A DNA stretch of 22,766 bases from Clostridia bacterium (GTDB taxonomy: Bacteria > Bacillota > DULZ01), in NCBI GenBank assembly GCA_012520135.1, contig JAAYOX010000252.1, positions 1-22,766 of the forward strand, in the 5' to 3' direction. This document shows, in pieces, positions 1-7,955 of this stretch. Below the pieces are notes generated by a model. It saw only the letters and a program-made list of their open reading frames with translations. It ran no database searches and was not told where the DNA came from. Both the position numbers and the translations under genes were made by a program. Each line of letters starts with the position of its first letter. The stretch's first letter is position 1.

Positions 1-908
1 TAAGTGGTATAGGGGAAGGAGTTGAAGATACCGCCCAGGATACTGGCAAAACCTTCTGCCCTTAAACCTCTCACGACGTCTTTGTCAGTAATTTCTTTGT
101 CACAGAACTTACCTACCACAAAGAAGGTACCTGTGGATTCAATCATCACCACGATCATGGTCACACACATGGTTAAAATAGCTTCTAAGTTAAAGGTAGG
201 CAATCCAAAAGCAAAGGGCCTTACCACTCCAAACCATTTTGCTTCATAAACCACAGTGAGATCTACCATACCGAAAAAGCCGGCTACGATGGTTCCAACT
301 ATTAGGCCGATTAAGATGGAAATAGATTGCATAAATCCTTTAAAATATCTGTTGGCAAAAAGAATCACCAGCATGGTAAATGCAGCAATTAAAAGGTTAA
401 CCGGAGCACCGAAGTTTGCCGCTCCAGCACCGCCGCCGATATCTGTAAAGCCTACGGGAATTAAAGTCAGACCCACAATAGTAACCACAGAACCGGTAAC
501 AACCGATGGGAAAAATCTCAGCAACTTACCGAAAAAGGGCGCCATCAAAAGCATAAAGATTGCGGCACCAATGATGGAACCGTAAATAGCAGTGACTCCC
601 AAAGTATTACCGATGGAAATCATTACTCCTACGGGAGCAAAAGCACATCCCAACACTACAGGCAACCTGATACCGATAAGATTACCAAACCCAAGAGATT
701 GAATTAAGGTAGCGATACCGCAGGTAAATAAGTCGGCGGCCACCAGAATAGCAATTTGTTCCTTGGTAAAAACAATGGCTCCTCCGATAATTAACGGGAT
801 AGCCACACCACTGGCATAAAATGCCAGCACGTGCTGTAGACCTAAAAGGCTCATTTGTCCCAGCGGCAACATCTGATCAACTTTGTGAACATTGGCATTA
901 CTTGACAT
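1..908 (-). CDS. NCS2-family xanthine/uracil-type permease (C-terminus cut by window edge)
   Basis: The minus strand is open from an ATG at 908 to the window edge and gives about 302 residues. The protein is strongly hydrophobic, with alternating membrane segments and glycine-rich turns. It begins MSSNANVHKVDQMLPLGQMS, followed by the NCS2-typical LGLQHVLAFYASGVAIPLIIGG. The visible part ends at NSFPYTT, the conserved NCS2 loop (NSFPxTxFxQN) in the second half of these transporters. NCS2 proteins import nucleobases or related heterocycles with protons or sodium. Family members are about 430-460 aa, so roughly a third is outside the window. A ribosome site (GGGGGA) precedes the ATG. The gene follows the amidohydrolase on the same strand after a 380-bp gap that holds a palindromic element, so co-transcription is likely but not certain. 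The substrate cannot be read from the sequence. Confidence 0.93.
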   Translation of the reverse strand, partial: MSSNANVHKVDQMLPLGQMSLLGLQHVLAFYASGVAIPLIIGGAIVFTKEQIAILVAADLFTCGIATLIQSLGFGNLIGIRLPVVLGCAFAPVGVMISIGNTLGVTAIYGSIIGAAIFMLLMAPFFGKLLRFFPSVVTGSVVTIVGLTLIPVGFTDIGGGAGAANFGAPVNLLIAAFTMLVILFANRYFKGFMQSISILIGLIVGTIVAGFFGMVDLTVVYEAKWFGVVRPFAFGLPTFNLEAILTMCVTMIVVMIESTGTFFVVGKFCDKEITDKDVVRGLRAEGFASILGGIFNSFPYTT

Positions 909-982
909 TTTATAATCCCCCTTATTAGGTGAATAGGTCACTCCGGCCGCTACCGGTTGGCAAATTTTATCTTCGTTTTTCC

Positions 983-1153
983 AATCGGTGTTAATCTCGG
1001 GCTTCAGAGGAGCCCGGTTTGGGGATGAGCTCAGTCGCCTCGGATGCCTCCGAAATCGCACCCTACGGGTGCTCATGCCGTCGGCATTTTCCCTCAGGCT
1101 CCCTCGCTCTTTTGATTTTGGCTCCAATTCAGCCTGCCGATTATCACCGATTA
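983..1153. repeat. Palindromic repeat element, long copy (REP/MITE-like)
   Basis: The element lies in the 380-bp gap between permease and amidohydrolase. Its left end is AATCGGTGTTAATC (983-996) and its right end GATTATCACCGATT (1139-1152), an inverted repeat with one mismatch. Inside is a chain of small perfect hairpins: CGGGCT/AGCCCG (998-1016), TCGGA/TCCGA (1040-1053), GCACCC/GGGTGC (1058-1072) and ATGCCG/CGGCAT (1075-1087). The first 36 bases match the copy near 10942 at 34 positions. No coding capacity was recognised. The rest of the gap (909-982 and 1154-1288) shows nothing recognisable apart from the permease ribosome site. Confidence 0.75.
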
Positions 1154-1288
1154 GATCTCCATGCCGCTTGTGCAACACCAACATAAAGATGAAAATCAGG
1201 CTTATTAATTTTCAGGAAAGCTTTTTGTCAATAATCTGCAACCGGGCCACTCCAACCGATTTACAGCATGAAACAATGATGGCGAGAA

Positions 1289-2653
1289 CTATTTAATTTT
1301 GCTATAAACCTTAGCGACTTCTTTCTCCGCTTGCTCTTTAATTTTAGCCTCGTCAATACCGGTCAAGACACCGTCCTTGAAGACTACTTTGCCGTTAATT
1401 ACGGTAAAATCCACCGGATAGGTATAGCCAATAGTTCCCAGGAAGGAAGCAGGATCCATCAATGCGCCTACTAATTCCAGCTTTTCAACATTGATGGCAA
1501 ACAAGTCACCGGCTTTACCTACAGCGATAGAACCGATATCGTTTCTGCCCAATACCTTGGCACTGCCTACCGTGGCCAGTTTCAAGATTTCATACCCGGT
1601 AGGAGCCGCGTTACTGGAGTTTAAGCGATGAAGCAGATAAGCAATTCTAATCTCATTTAAAAGATTGGAAGCGTCGTTACTGCCGTTGCCGTCAACTGCC
1701 AAACCCACGGGAACACCCTTTTCCAGCATTTGAGGAACTTTACATATCCCTGAGGACAGTTTCATGTTGGAAACAGGACAATGGGCTACCCCTGTGCCGG
1801 TCTTAGCCAAAACGTCTACTTCCTCATCAGTAAAATGAATACCATGGGCATACCAAACATCAGGACCTACCCAGCCGCATTCTTCTGCCCAAGCAAGCGG
1901 CTTTCTACCGTAGACTTCCAAGCAGTATCTTTCTTCATCCATCGTTTCAGCCAAATGGGTATGGAGTCTCACCTTTTTCTCCCGAGCTAATTTAGCGGAT
2001 TCAACCATGACCTCCGTATCCACGGAGAAGGGAGAACAGGGTGCCACAACCACCTGCTGCATGGAGAATTCTTTAGGATCGTGATATTTTTCAATTAACC
2101 GCTGGCAATCTTCCAAAAATTCTTCAGTTGTTTCTACTAATTCGTTGGGGGGCAATCCACCTTCTTTTTTCCCTCTGGTGAAACAGCTTCTGCCGGCATG
2201 AAAACGTAAACCCAGTTCTTGGGCGGCGTCAAACTGCCGGTCAATGATGTTTTTCCCTGCCCCACGGGGAAAGGCAAAATGGTGATCAAACAATGTTGTA
2301 CCGCCAAACTTCACAAATTCACTCATAGCTACCATGGAGCTATAGTAAATATATTCCGGGTTGACATTTGTCCAGACATTATAAAGATATAACAACCAGT
2401 CAAATAACTCTGAAGATTGGATCGCCGGAATATTGCGGCTGAAAGCTTGCAACAAATGATGGTGGGTATTAACCAAGCCGGGATAAACAAACATATCTTT
2501 CGCCTCCAGGACCTCTGCCCCTTCAGTATCCAAGTTGTCGCCGATAGCTACTATTTTCCCGTCTTCGATTAAGATGCTTTTCCCAAATAAAATTGAATTT
2601 TTCTCGTCACAGGTAATTACTGCTTTTGCATCTTTGACTAAAAGTTTAGTCAC
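1289..2653 (-). CDS. Amidohydrolase, 8-oxoguanine deaminase / AtzB-TrzN-like
   Basis: This 454-aa cytosolic metal-dependent hydrolase of the amidohydrolase superfamily starts at GTG (2653) behind AGGAGGGG. Metal-site motifs are in order: NTHHH (63-66), HTHLAE (231-236), AHGIH (269-273), H291 and D321 in AVDGNGSND. These fit the mononuclear zinc class that deaminates or removes amino groups from purines, pterins and triazines. The DHHFAFP segment (123-129) resembles 8-oxoguanine deaminases, and the general layout also fits hydroxydechloroatrazine ethylaminohydrolase (AtzB) and TrzN. The length is normal for the family. The gene lies between a PucR-type regulator and an NCS2 permease, which suggests catabolism of an imported N-heterocycle. 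The exact substrate is inferred only; related guanine, cytosine or S-adenosylhomocysteine deaminases are alternatives. Confidence 0.9.
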   Translation of the reverse strand: MTKLLVKDAKAVITCDEKNSILFGKSILIEDGKIVAIGDNLDTEGAEVLEAKDMFVYPGLVNTHHHLLQAFSRNIPAIQSSELFDWLLYLYNVWTNVNPEYIYYSSMVAMSEFVKFGGTTLFDHHFAFPRGAGKNIIDRQFDAAQELGLRFHAGRSCFTRGKKEGGLPPNELVETTEEFLEDCQRLIEKYHDPKEFSMQQVVVAPCSPFSVDTEVMVESAKLAREKKVRLHTHLAETMDEERYCLEVYGRKPLAWAEECGWVGPDVWYAHGIHFTDEEVDVLAKTGTGVAHCPVSNMKLSSGICKVPQMLEKGVPVGLAVDGNGSNDASNLLNEIRIAYLLHRLNSSNAAPTGYEILKLATVGSAKVLGRNDIGSIAVGKAGDLFAINVEKLELVGALMDPASFLGTIGYTYPVDFTVINGKVVFKDGVLTGIDEAKIKEQAEKEVAKVYSKIK

Positions 2654-2742
2654 TATTTACCCCTCCTCTGATTAGGCTGGCAATTAGTCCTAGAGTGTCT
2701 TTCTGCCGGAATATTTTCTTTAAAATCCACCTCCTAAATAAA

Positions 2743-2851
2743 AATCCCACTCCAAAACAATCTGATGTTTAAGAGTGGGATTGTAAATCAATTCACTTTC
2801 TTTGATGAAAACAAAACCCCCTCTTAAACCCGAGTTTTTTAGAGTGGGTTT
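2743..2851 (-). promoter_or_regulatory. Attenuator-like leader of the amidohydrolase gene
   Basis: In the 343-bp gap between the regulator and the amidohydrolase, the minus strand carries four complementary segments. Segment 1 (2851-2841) can pair with segment 2 through AAACCC/GGGTTT. Segment 2 (GTTTAAGAG, 2829-2821) can pair with segment 3 (CTCTTAAAC, 2775-2767). Segment 3 (AATCCCACTC, 2782-2773) pairs over 10 bp with segment 4 (GAGTGGGATT, 2752-2743), which runs into TTTTTATTT, as in an intrinsic terminator. Mutually exclusive 1:2, 2:3 and 3:4 pairings are the layout of a transcription attenuator. A further small hairpin (AACCAC/GTGGTT) lies at 2856-2870. No known riboswitch core was recognised. 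The rest of the gap shows nothing clear. Confidence 0.5.
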
Positions 2852-2996
2852 CTGGAACCACTGGGTGGTTATTAAGTTTTTCTATGAGTCTTATTCTAAC
2901 AAGACCCTCCAAATCCTTTTGTAAATTATTACTAAACAGGAGCAAACTTCGAGGGGTTATGGGGTGATTTTTCGTGACTTTCACAAATGGATTCGC

Positions 2997-4598
2997 TCAA
3001 TCATGATGAATTGGTTCAATCAAAGGCAATATTTTTAAGGCAATCTCCATATTCAACCGGTCATAAGCATATTTCAAATTTACCCTGCACATTTTTTCGA
3101 TAACAGAGATCCGGTACCGAACGGTATTGGGATGAATATACATTTTCTTGGCCGTATCACTGTAATTGTAGTTACTTTCAATAAAGCAACTCAAAGTATT
3201 GATCAAGTTCTCATCGGGACTGTCGTTTACCCTCAAGGGCTTTAAATAGTCCTCGTAATATTTGATCATTTCCTGCTTTACATCCGGCAGTTTCAGCAGC
3301 CGGTAAAAACCCAGGTCGCTGAAGTCATAAATCTTCGGATTCAAATCCAGGCAAGAGCCGATAGTAATGGCATTTTTAGCTTCTTGGTAACTTTTACTGA
3401 TTTCATCAAACTCTGAACCACGCCCAATGCCAATAACAATTTCGGCAGAGGGAAAAGCCTGCAGCAACTTTTTGTAAAGGGTCTCCGCCAGCGGTAAATA
3501 TTTTTCTTTATCATCAGGAAGATACACAACTAAATTATCTTTACCGGGCAGTCCAAATAAGGTTCTCCAGCCATAAACATCGGATACAATACTTTCCACC
3601 CTGGCAATATCCTGATCGTTAAAAACATTAATTACTTTGGGATCAAAACTCACCACCATAACAACGCCATAGGCAGGTAAATCATATTGTAGTTCAGAAG
3701 CCCTATACTTGGCCTCTTCCCAAGTGTAGTTTCCGGCAAACAGCTTCTCCAAAAAATCCTTCCTGTATTTCCGCTGAACTTCCACTAAAGACTGAAGCCT
3801 TTTTAATTCTACCCCACAAACGGAGGCAGCGTTTTCCAACAGAATGTAATCATCCTTGACAAAATCCCGGTCACCTTTAAAAAGCATGATGAAACCAAGA
3901 TCCTTATGCTCTTCAAGCAAACTAACGGCAATCCATTCATAGTGAATGTCATTTCTCTGAAAATAATAGCTTTCAATGTTATACAACTTGCCTTTATTTG
4001 TCCCCTGCTTCCGCCATTTCACCGGATCCAGGGGAATTTCCGGGGCATAATTCTCCTCTGGATAACTGTATACCTGACTTCCCTGTTTTAGCAATGTCTG
4101 TAAGCCTGTCCATTTGTACAGGGCCTTTACAATACCCTCTAACCCTTCCCGGTACAGGCTCTCATTGATCTCCTGCATCACTTCATCATCGTGTTTGACT
4201 TCGCCGGTAACTTTGGAAATAAAATTAGAAGTTACAAACTCATAAATATCCGTATAAGCATACTCATCAGGAATAGCAATAATGGGGAAATTTAACCGCT
4301 CGGCCGTCTTTTGCATTACCTCGGGAAGCTGATTCTGGAAAAACCTGAGTTTGATTCCCAACCCTGCCGCCCCATTTTTGGCCAGTTGGGCCACCACTTC
4401 TTTCTGAGCCTCCTCATCGTTAAGCAGGCTATAGGCGGTAGTCACTACCAATTCCCCACCCCTTAAATATTTTGGGGCGTCCGGCGAATCCAAAACCGTT
4501 ACTGAAGTCACTAAATTAGAAAGCCCGTTTTTGCCTGCCAGCAGCAAGGCAGCGGCAAAAAAATCGCAGGCCAGCAGATCTTTTACACTTATTTGCAT
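2997..4598 (-). CDS. PucR-family transcriptional regulator
   Basis: A 533-aa regulator begins at ATG 4598 behind a GAGGAGGT ribosome site. The N-terminal PucR sensor domain (about residues 1-125) starts SVKDLL and contains LRGGELVVTTAY and FPIIAIPDEYAYTDIYE, typical of PF07905. A middle region (about 150-440) fits the GAF/GGDEF-like part of CdaR/PucR regulators. The C-terminal helix-turn-helix (about 462-522) contains SDTAKKMYIHPNTVRYRI, the HTH_30 signature of this family. The family controls purine, sugar-diacid and amine catabolism in Bacillus and relatives. The gene is downstream of the methyltransferase operon behind a terminator and upstream of the amidohydrolase, on the same strand, so it could serve either unit. 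A weak promoter candidate (TTGAAA, 18 bp, TAATGT) lies at 4644-4673. Confidence 0.93.
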   Translation of the reverse strand: MQISVKDLLACDFFAAALLLAGKNGLSNLVTSVTVLDSPDAPKYLRGGELVVTTAYSLLNDEEAQKEVVAQLAKNGAAGLGIKLRFFQNQLPEVMQKTAERLNFPIIAIPDEYAYTDIYEFVTSNFISKVTGEVKHDDEVMQEINESLYREGLEGIVKALYKWTGLQTLLKQGSQVYSYPEENYAPEIPLDPVKWRKQGTNKGKLYNIESYYFQRNDIHYEWIAVSLLEEHKDLGFIMLFKGDRDFVKDDYILLENAASVCGVELKRLQSLVEVQRKYRKDFLEKLFAGNYTWEEAKYRASELQYDLPAYGVVMVVSFDPKVINVFNDQDIARVESIVSDVYGWRTLFGLPGKDNLVVYLPDDKEKYLPLAETLYKKLLQAFPSAEIVIGIGRGSEFDEISKSYQEAKNAITIGSCLDLNPKIYDFSDLGFYRLLKLPDVKQEMIKYYEDYLKPLRVNDSPDENLINTLSCFIESNYNYSDTAKKMYIHPNTVRYRISVIEKMCRVNLKYAYDRLNMEIALKILPLIEPIHHD

Positions 4599-4643
4599 CG
4601 ATTATTACCTCCTCACTATGCAAAATAATTGCCTCTGCCTTTA

Positions 4644-4673
4644 ACATTACCAGATAATCTTATATTTTTTCAA
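4644..4673 (-). promoter_or_regulatory. Candidate sigma-A promoter of the PucR-type gene
   Basis: On the minus strand TTGAAA (4673-4668) is followed after 18 bp by TAATGT (4649-4644), about 46 bp before the start codon. It lies between the methyltransferase-operon terminator and the gene. The match is moderate and untested. Confidence 0.35.
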
Positions 4674-4726
4674 TACAAATTTGGAAGTTTTCTCAACGCC
4701 CTTGCGCTGTTTGGGCAAATATGTAA

Positions 4727-4753
4727 AAATAGGCACCATTACAGTGCCTATTT
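4727..4753 (-). terminator. Rho-independent terminator of the methyltransferase operon
   Basis: AAATAGGCAC (4753-4744) and GTGCCTATTT (4736-4727) form a perfect 10-bp stem with a 7-nt loop. The 3' arm runs into TTTTTAC on the minus strand. It lies 10 bp past the stop codon of the MtmB-family gene and separates it from the PucR-type gene. Confidence 0.85.
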
Positions 4754-4763
4754 CCCTTGGTTT

Positions 4764-6167
4764 TTATTCGTAGTAAACTTTGTCCAAAGGCATTCCCAGT
4801 TCGATTAATTCGCTTCTTACTTTTTCGTAGATAGCTTGATATTCCGGGGAAGGTCTCTGAGCTTTCAGGTCGAAACACTCTTGAACCGGCTTACCCTTGG
4901 GAGGATTCTTCAGTTGATCTTCGTATTTGGGCAGGATTTTCTTAGCGATTTCGTTAGCTGTCTTTCTGGTCATACCTGCGCAAGACTTAAATACTTCACC
5001 GCACCACCATGCTTCCATGGGAGTAATGTAGTCAGTGTATCTTCCGCCGGCGGAACGAGGCTGGGTAGTCTTGGAAGCACCGGATACACAGTGGTTCATG
5101 AGACCCATTGCAGCTTCGTACAGGAACATTTCGGTACAAGGTCCTGCAGTTTCGTTAACGATCTTGTTCCGCATAAATCTGGTGTTTCTGCTGACAGCCT
5201 GGATAGCAACACTGTTAGCCCACAAAGCTTTACGTCCGCAGTTACCGAACAGTTGAATGTCATAAACATAAGAGCTGGTGTAGTCAGACTGTAGAATAGT
5301 CGGGATCAATAAGTCGGTAGCAATGTTAGCTAAAACTGCTCCTTCCGGAGGTCCTGCGTAACCGCCAATGTAGGAGAAGCCGCCTGCTCTGATCTTATGA
5401 CCATAGTTCAGACCTTGCATAATCCGGTGGAAGTTACTGAAGGTACATTTTAACTCAACTGGGCACAGAGACATGGTTACGTTACCGGTACCTGCTAAAG
5501 CCGGGGCTCCTGCCAGGTGACCGAACTCGGTAACAGCACCGGCAACTCCGGTACATGCCATACCTTCACGGCCTGCTCTCCATAATGCTTCTTTTTTCAG
5601 TTGAGATTCATAACGTCCCATTAAAGTTTCGTAAGGGGTACCGGAACGAACGGTACGTCCATAGACAGTTGCCAGGGTCGGACCATGGAGAACGTCAACC
5701 AGTTTCTTATAGCGAATAATACCTTCAACTAGGGGCAGATAGTTCTCTTCGGAGCATACAATTCCCAAAGATGCTGCCAACAAAGGCGGATACGGATCTT
5801 CCGGTCTACGGGGTTTCATCACAACTTGGTCCTGACCGGAGCCCAGGATATTCTCCCGCTGGTAATCTCTCATGCATTCTTGTAATTCTTTTTCATCAAT
5901 TTTGATGATCCGCTCGGTATCTTCACAAAGCATACCCAATTCCAGAGCTAATTCATAACCGGCTTTAAAGAAACGGTCTGCCAATTCATCATCAGTGTTG
6001 ATGGGGTTGTCGGGATCATAAGTTTTTTCCAAACCATGTTCTTTCAGTTTACCCATAATGGTCTTCGGAATAATTTTAATATCCCAATCCTTGACAGAAC
6101 AGATCGGACCGGTATATGCCTTGTCAAGGTTGTTTAATAGCTTCTGTACCTTTAAATTCATAGACAT
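4764..6167 (-). CDS. MtmB-family methylamine-type methyltransferase without pyrrolysine
   Basis: This 467-aa protein belongs to the monomethylamine methyltransferase (MtmB) family. Conserved blocks include AGPCTEM (341-347), SYIGGYAGPPEG (265-276) and GKPVQECFDLK (425-435). Length and ends match archaeal MtmB (about 458 aa). MtmB moves a methyl group from an amine to a cognate corrinoid protein. In archaeal MtmB an in-frame UAG encodes pyrrolysine after a GRPGM motif. Here the matching stretch GREGMACTGVAG (199-210) is uninterrupted, and an ungapped match to the archaeal motif, recalled from memory, puts Thr206 at that site. TAG serves as an ordinary stop in nearby genes. The real substrate is therefore probably not monomethylamine by the known mechanism, as with non-pyrrolysine MttB relatives that use quaternary amines. 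Start ATG 6167 follows AGAGGTGA overlapping the upstream stop; ATG 6161 is an alternative. Confidence 0.92.
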   Translation of the reverse strand: MSMNLKVQKLLNNLDKAYTGPICSVKDWDIKIIPKTIMGKLKEHGLEKTYDPDNPINTDDELADRFFKAGYELALELGMLCEDTERIIKIDEKELQECMRDYQRENILGSGQDQVVMKPRRPEDPYPPLLAASLGIVCSEENYLPLVEGIIRYKKLVDVLHGPTLATVYGRTVRSGTPYETLMGRYESQLKKEALWRAGREGMACTGVAGAVTEFGHLAGAPALAGTGNVTMSLCPVELKCTFSNFHRIMQGLNYGHKIRAGGFSYIGGYAGPPEGAVLANIATDLLIPTILQSDYTSSYVYDIQLFGNCGRKALWANSVAIQAVSRNTRFMRNKIVNETAGPCTEMFLYEAAMGLMNHCVSGASKTTQPRSAGGRYTDYITPMEAWWCGEVFKSCAGMTRKTANEIAKKILPKYEDQLKNPPKGKPVQECFDLKAQRPSPEYQAIYEKVRSELIELGMPLDKVYYE

Positions 6168-6180
6168 TATTTTATCACCT

Positions 6181-6876
6181 CTAGTTTGATGGTTGTGAGT
6201 CTACAATTTCCAACTTGGTACCGGGAGTACCGTTCTTGACTAAGCGCTTGCACAGTTCAACGGCATCAAAAGCAGTTCTTCCCCAACCGTCAGCTTTCAT
6301 TTGCTCTGCAAAACCGGTGGTTACAGGTCCTCCCCCGACGATATAGAAGTATTTATCCCGCTTGCCCATGTCTGTTAGCAAGTGCACTACGTCTTCCAGG
6401 TAAGGCATGGAAGTAGTCAACAGGGTTGAGCAGGCGATAATATTGGCACCTACTTCTTCCGCTTTTTCAACGAATTTCTTGACAGGTACGTCGATGCCCA
6501 AGTCGTGAACTTCAAATCCGTTAACGGCTAACAAAGCGGCAACGATGTTTTTACCGATATCATGGACGTCCCCTTCAGCTTGTCCAATGACAACAGTTCC
6601 GATTTTGTTAGCTTTAGTTTCTGCTTCGTCCATTTGGCTGAAAATCTTTTGTACTACTTCAGTCATAGCGTCACCGGCTACTACTAATTCCGGCAAAAAG
6701 GCTTCTCCGTTGTCATATCTTTCGTTGACGATGTCCATTCCTCTGGTGCCGCCTTTGTCAAGGATTTCCAGGGGCGGGATTCCTGCGGCCAGTGCTTCTT
6801 CAACAACTTTTAGCGCCTCTTCTGCATCTCCCTCAGCAATAAAATTGCTTAACTTTTCCAATAAAGCCTCTTTCAA
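6181..6876 (-). CDS. Methyltransferase corrinoid protein (MtmC/MttC-like)
   Basis: A 231-aa cytosolic methyl carrier has two domains: an N-terminal helical B12-binding cap (about 1-90) and a Rossmann-like cobalamin domain (about 91-220). The base-off/His-on motif GDVHDIG is at 102-108, with His105 as the predicted cobalt ligand. STLLTTSMPYL (150-160) and GGGPVT (181-186) complete the cofactor site. Length and order match MtmC, MtbC and MttC. The TTG start at 6876 is supported by AAGGAGG eight bases upstream. Only 13 bp separate its TAG stop from the MtmB-family gene, whose ribosome site overlaps the stop, so the two are probably translationally coupled. It most likely accepts methyl from the MtmB homologue and passes it to the UroD-fold protein encoded first in the operon. 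Confidence 0.93.
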   Translation of the reverse strand: MKEALLEKLSNFIAEGDAEEALKVVEEALAAGIPPLEILDKGGTRGMDIVNERYDNGEAFLPELVVAGDAMTEVVQKIFSQMDEAETKANKIGTVVIGQAEGDVHDIGKNIVAALLAVNGFEVHDLGIDVPVKKFVEKAEEVGANIIACSTLLTTSMPYLEDVVHLLTDMGKRDKYFYIVGGGPVTTGFAEQMKADGWGRTAFDAVELCKRLVKNGTPGTKLEIVDSQPSN

Positions 6877-6932
6877 TCTTAACGCCTCCTTTAATATAGA
6901 GCTCCTAGATATTAAATTTTTATCTAAAACCC

Positions 6933-7343
6933 TTATTGCTTGGCAGGGTTTACCAAAGTAAGAACTTGGCAGTCGGCTTGCAAATCTTCTTCCAGCGCCT
7001 GAACTGCGATATTTGTAATTTGCTCAACTGAGCCTTTATCGATACCGTAAACGAGGACATTGAAATCCAATTTACCGTGGGAAGCTGTCCCTGATAGCTT
7101 CCCTTTAGTGGCGGTTCCCCTAGAGGAGCCGGTAGTAGAAAAGTAGCAGCTTCCTGCTTGGTCATCCAACTGTAAAAAACCTTTAATGTGGCCGATAGCC
7201 AGCACAGGCTTTTCCCGGCATAATTTGGCCAACAGGTCAAAAAACTTGACTAACCCCTTTTCCCAGTCAGCTCCCCGGACCGGTTCCTTTGTATTTATTT
7301 CCAAGGTAGCTGCATAAGCAGTTAGTTCAATATCGTTAGTCAC
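6933..7343 (-). CDS. Hypothetical protein in methyltransferase operon
   Basis: This 136-aa protein is not recognised. It starts at GTG 7343 and overlaps the GTPase stop by 8 bp; its ribosome site (GAGGTGA) lies within the end of the GTPase gene, so coupling is likely. The sequence has predicted beta-rich and helical parts, with IGHIKGFLQLD near residue 50 followed by a Ser/Thr/Gly-rich turn (about 70-88). There is no signal peptide, membrane segment or Cys motif; only two or three isolated Cys are present. A 56-bp gap with a weak 6-bp hairpin (TAGATA/TATCTA) separates it from the corrinoid gene. Tight coupling to the GTPase suggests a partner or accessory role, for instance in corrinoid handling. 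This is inference. Confidence 0.82.
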   Translation of the reverse strand: MTNDIELTAYAATLEINTKEPVRGADWEKGLVKFFDLLAKLCREKPVLAIGHIKGFLQLDDQAGSCYFSTTGSSRGTATKGKLSGTASHGKLDFNVLVYGIDKGSVEQITNIAVQALEEDLQADCQVLTLVNPAKQ

Positions 7344-7932
7344 AGTGGATCACCTCGGCAATCCTCGCTACATTAGCTTCATCATTTACAGAGACAGTCA
7401 TCAACCGGGCTTCGGCATTGATTGTGCGAATATCTGTTTCTACTTTTTGAACTACGTCTTTGTCTACTACATCAATTTTGTTGATTAGCACCAGTTGAGC
7501 TGTTTTAATCTGGCTGGCAAGCAAATCTCCTACCACTTGGCGCAGATCCAACCAACGCTCCGCATCAGCTAAAGCCAGCACTTTTATTGCCATTCCTTCA
7601 GGACCAAACCTTTTTATGGTGTCCAAGAACCTGACCGGCTGAGCGATACCGGAAGCTTCCATGAGAATAATATCTACGGGATACTTAGTTCCTGCATCCT
7701 GAAGCAGATTAACCAAGTTGCCTAGCTGCCCGCAAACACAGCCACCAAATAACTCAAATACATCAGTATCCAACTGCCGCATCAGATGCCCGTCAATCCC
7801 TACGTCCCCTACATCATTGACAATGAGCATTACCTTTTGGTTTTGCTCTTGTACCAGTTTTTTGGCCAAGGCGGTGACTAAGGTAGTTTTTCCGGAACCA
7901 AGAAAACCGCTGAATAAATAGAGTTTCAACAC
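7336..7932 (-). CDS. Short COG0523/G3E-family GTPase (CobW-like)
   Basis: A 198-aa P-loop GTPase has G1 GFLGSGKTT (9-17), a GDVGIDG motif (42-48), a Walker B-like MEASG (91-95) and G4 NKID (151-154). The GDVGIDG and GGCVCG (63-68) stretches place it in the COG0523/CobW group of metal or cofactor chaperones. Two departures are visible: the usual CxCC motif reads CVCG, lacking the last Cys, and the C-terminal CobW domain is absent, so the protein is about half to two thirds of normal length. It starts at GTG 7932 behind TAGGTGA. It sits within the corrinoid methyltransferase operon, so a role in loading or reactivating cobalamin, or in metal delivery to the methyltransferases, is plausible but inferred. 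Confidence 0.9.
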   Translation of the reverse strand: MLKLYLFSGFLGSGKTTLVTALAKKLVQEQNQKVMLIVNDVGDVGIDGHLMRQLDTDVFELFGGCVCGQLGNLVNLLQDAGTKYPVDIILMEASGIAQPVRFLDTIKRFGPEGMAIKVLALADAERWLDLRQVVGDLLASQIKTAQLVLINKIDVVDKDVVQKVETDIRTINAEARLMTVSVNDEANVARIAEVIHCD

Positions 7933-7955
7933 AGATCACCTACCTTACCGGCGTT

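Noticed and set aside
988..1296. 102-aa plus-strand ORF in the permease-amidohydrolase gap
   Set aside because: It runs through the palindromic element and into the stop of the amidohydrolase gene. It has low-complexity Arg/Ser-rich content, no ribosome site and no recognisable fold.
2793..2984. 63-aa minus-strand ORF between the regulator and amidohydrolase
   Set aside because: It overlaps the attenuator segments and has no clear ribosome site. It could in principle be a leader peptide, but the composition gives no support.
2654..2996. Purine riboswitch ahead of the amidohydrolase
   Set aside because: The conserved loop and junction bases of the purine aptamer (TATGG, GTTTCTACC-like) are absent.
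4836..5294. 152-aa plus-strand ORF
   Set aside because: It is antisense to the MtmB-family gene; the minus-strand frame has clear family motifs.
4764..6167. Pyrrolysine insertion in the MtmB-family gene
   Set aside because: No in-frame TAG occurs in the 467 codons, and TAG ends neighbouring genes normally.
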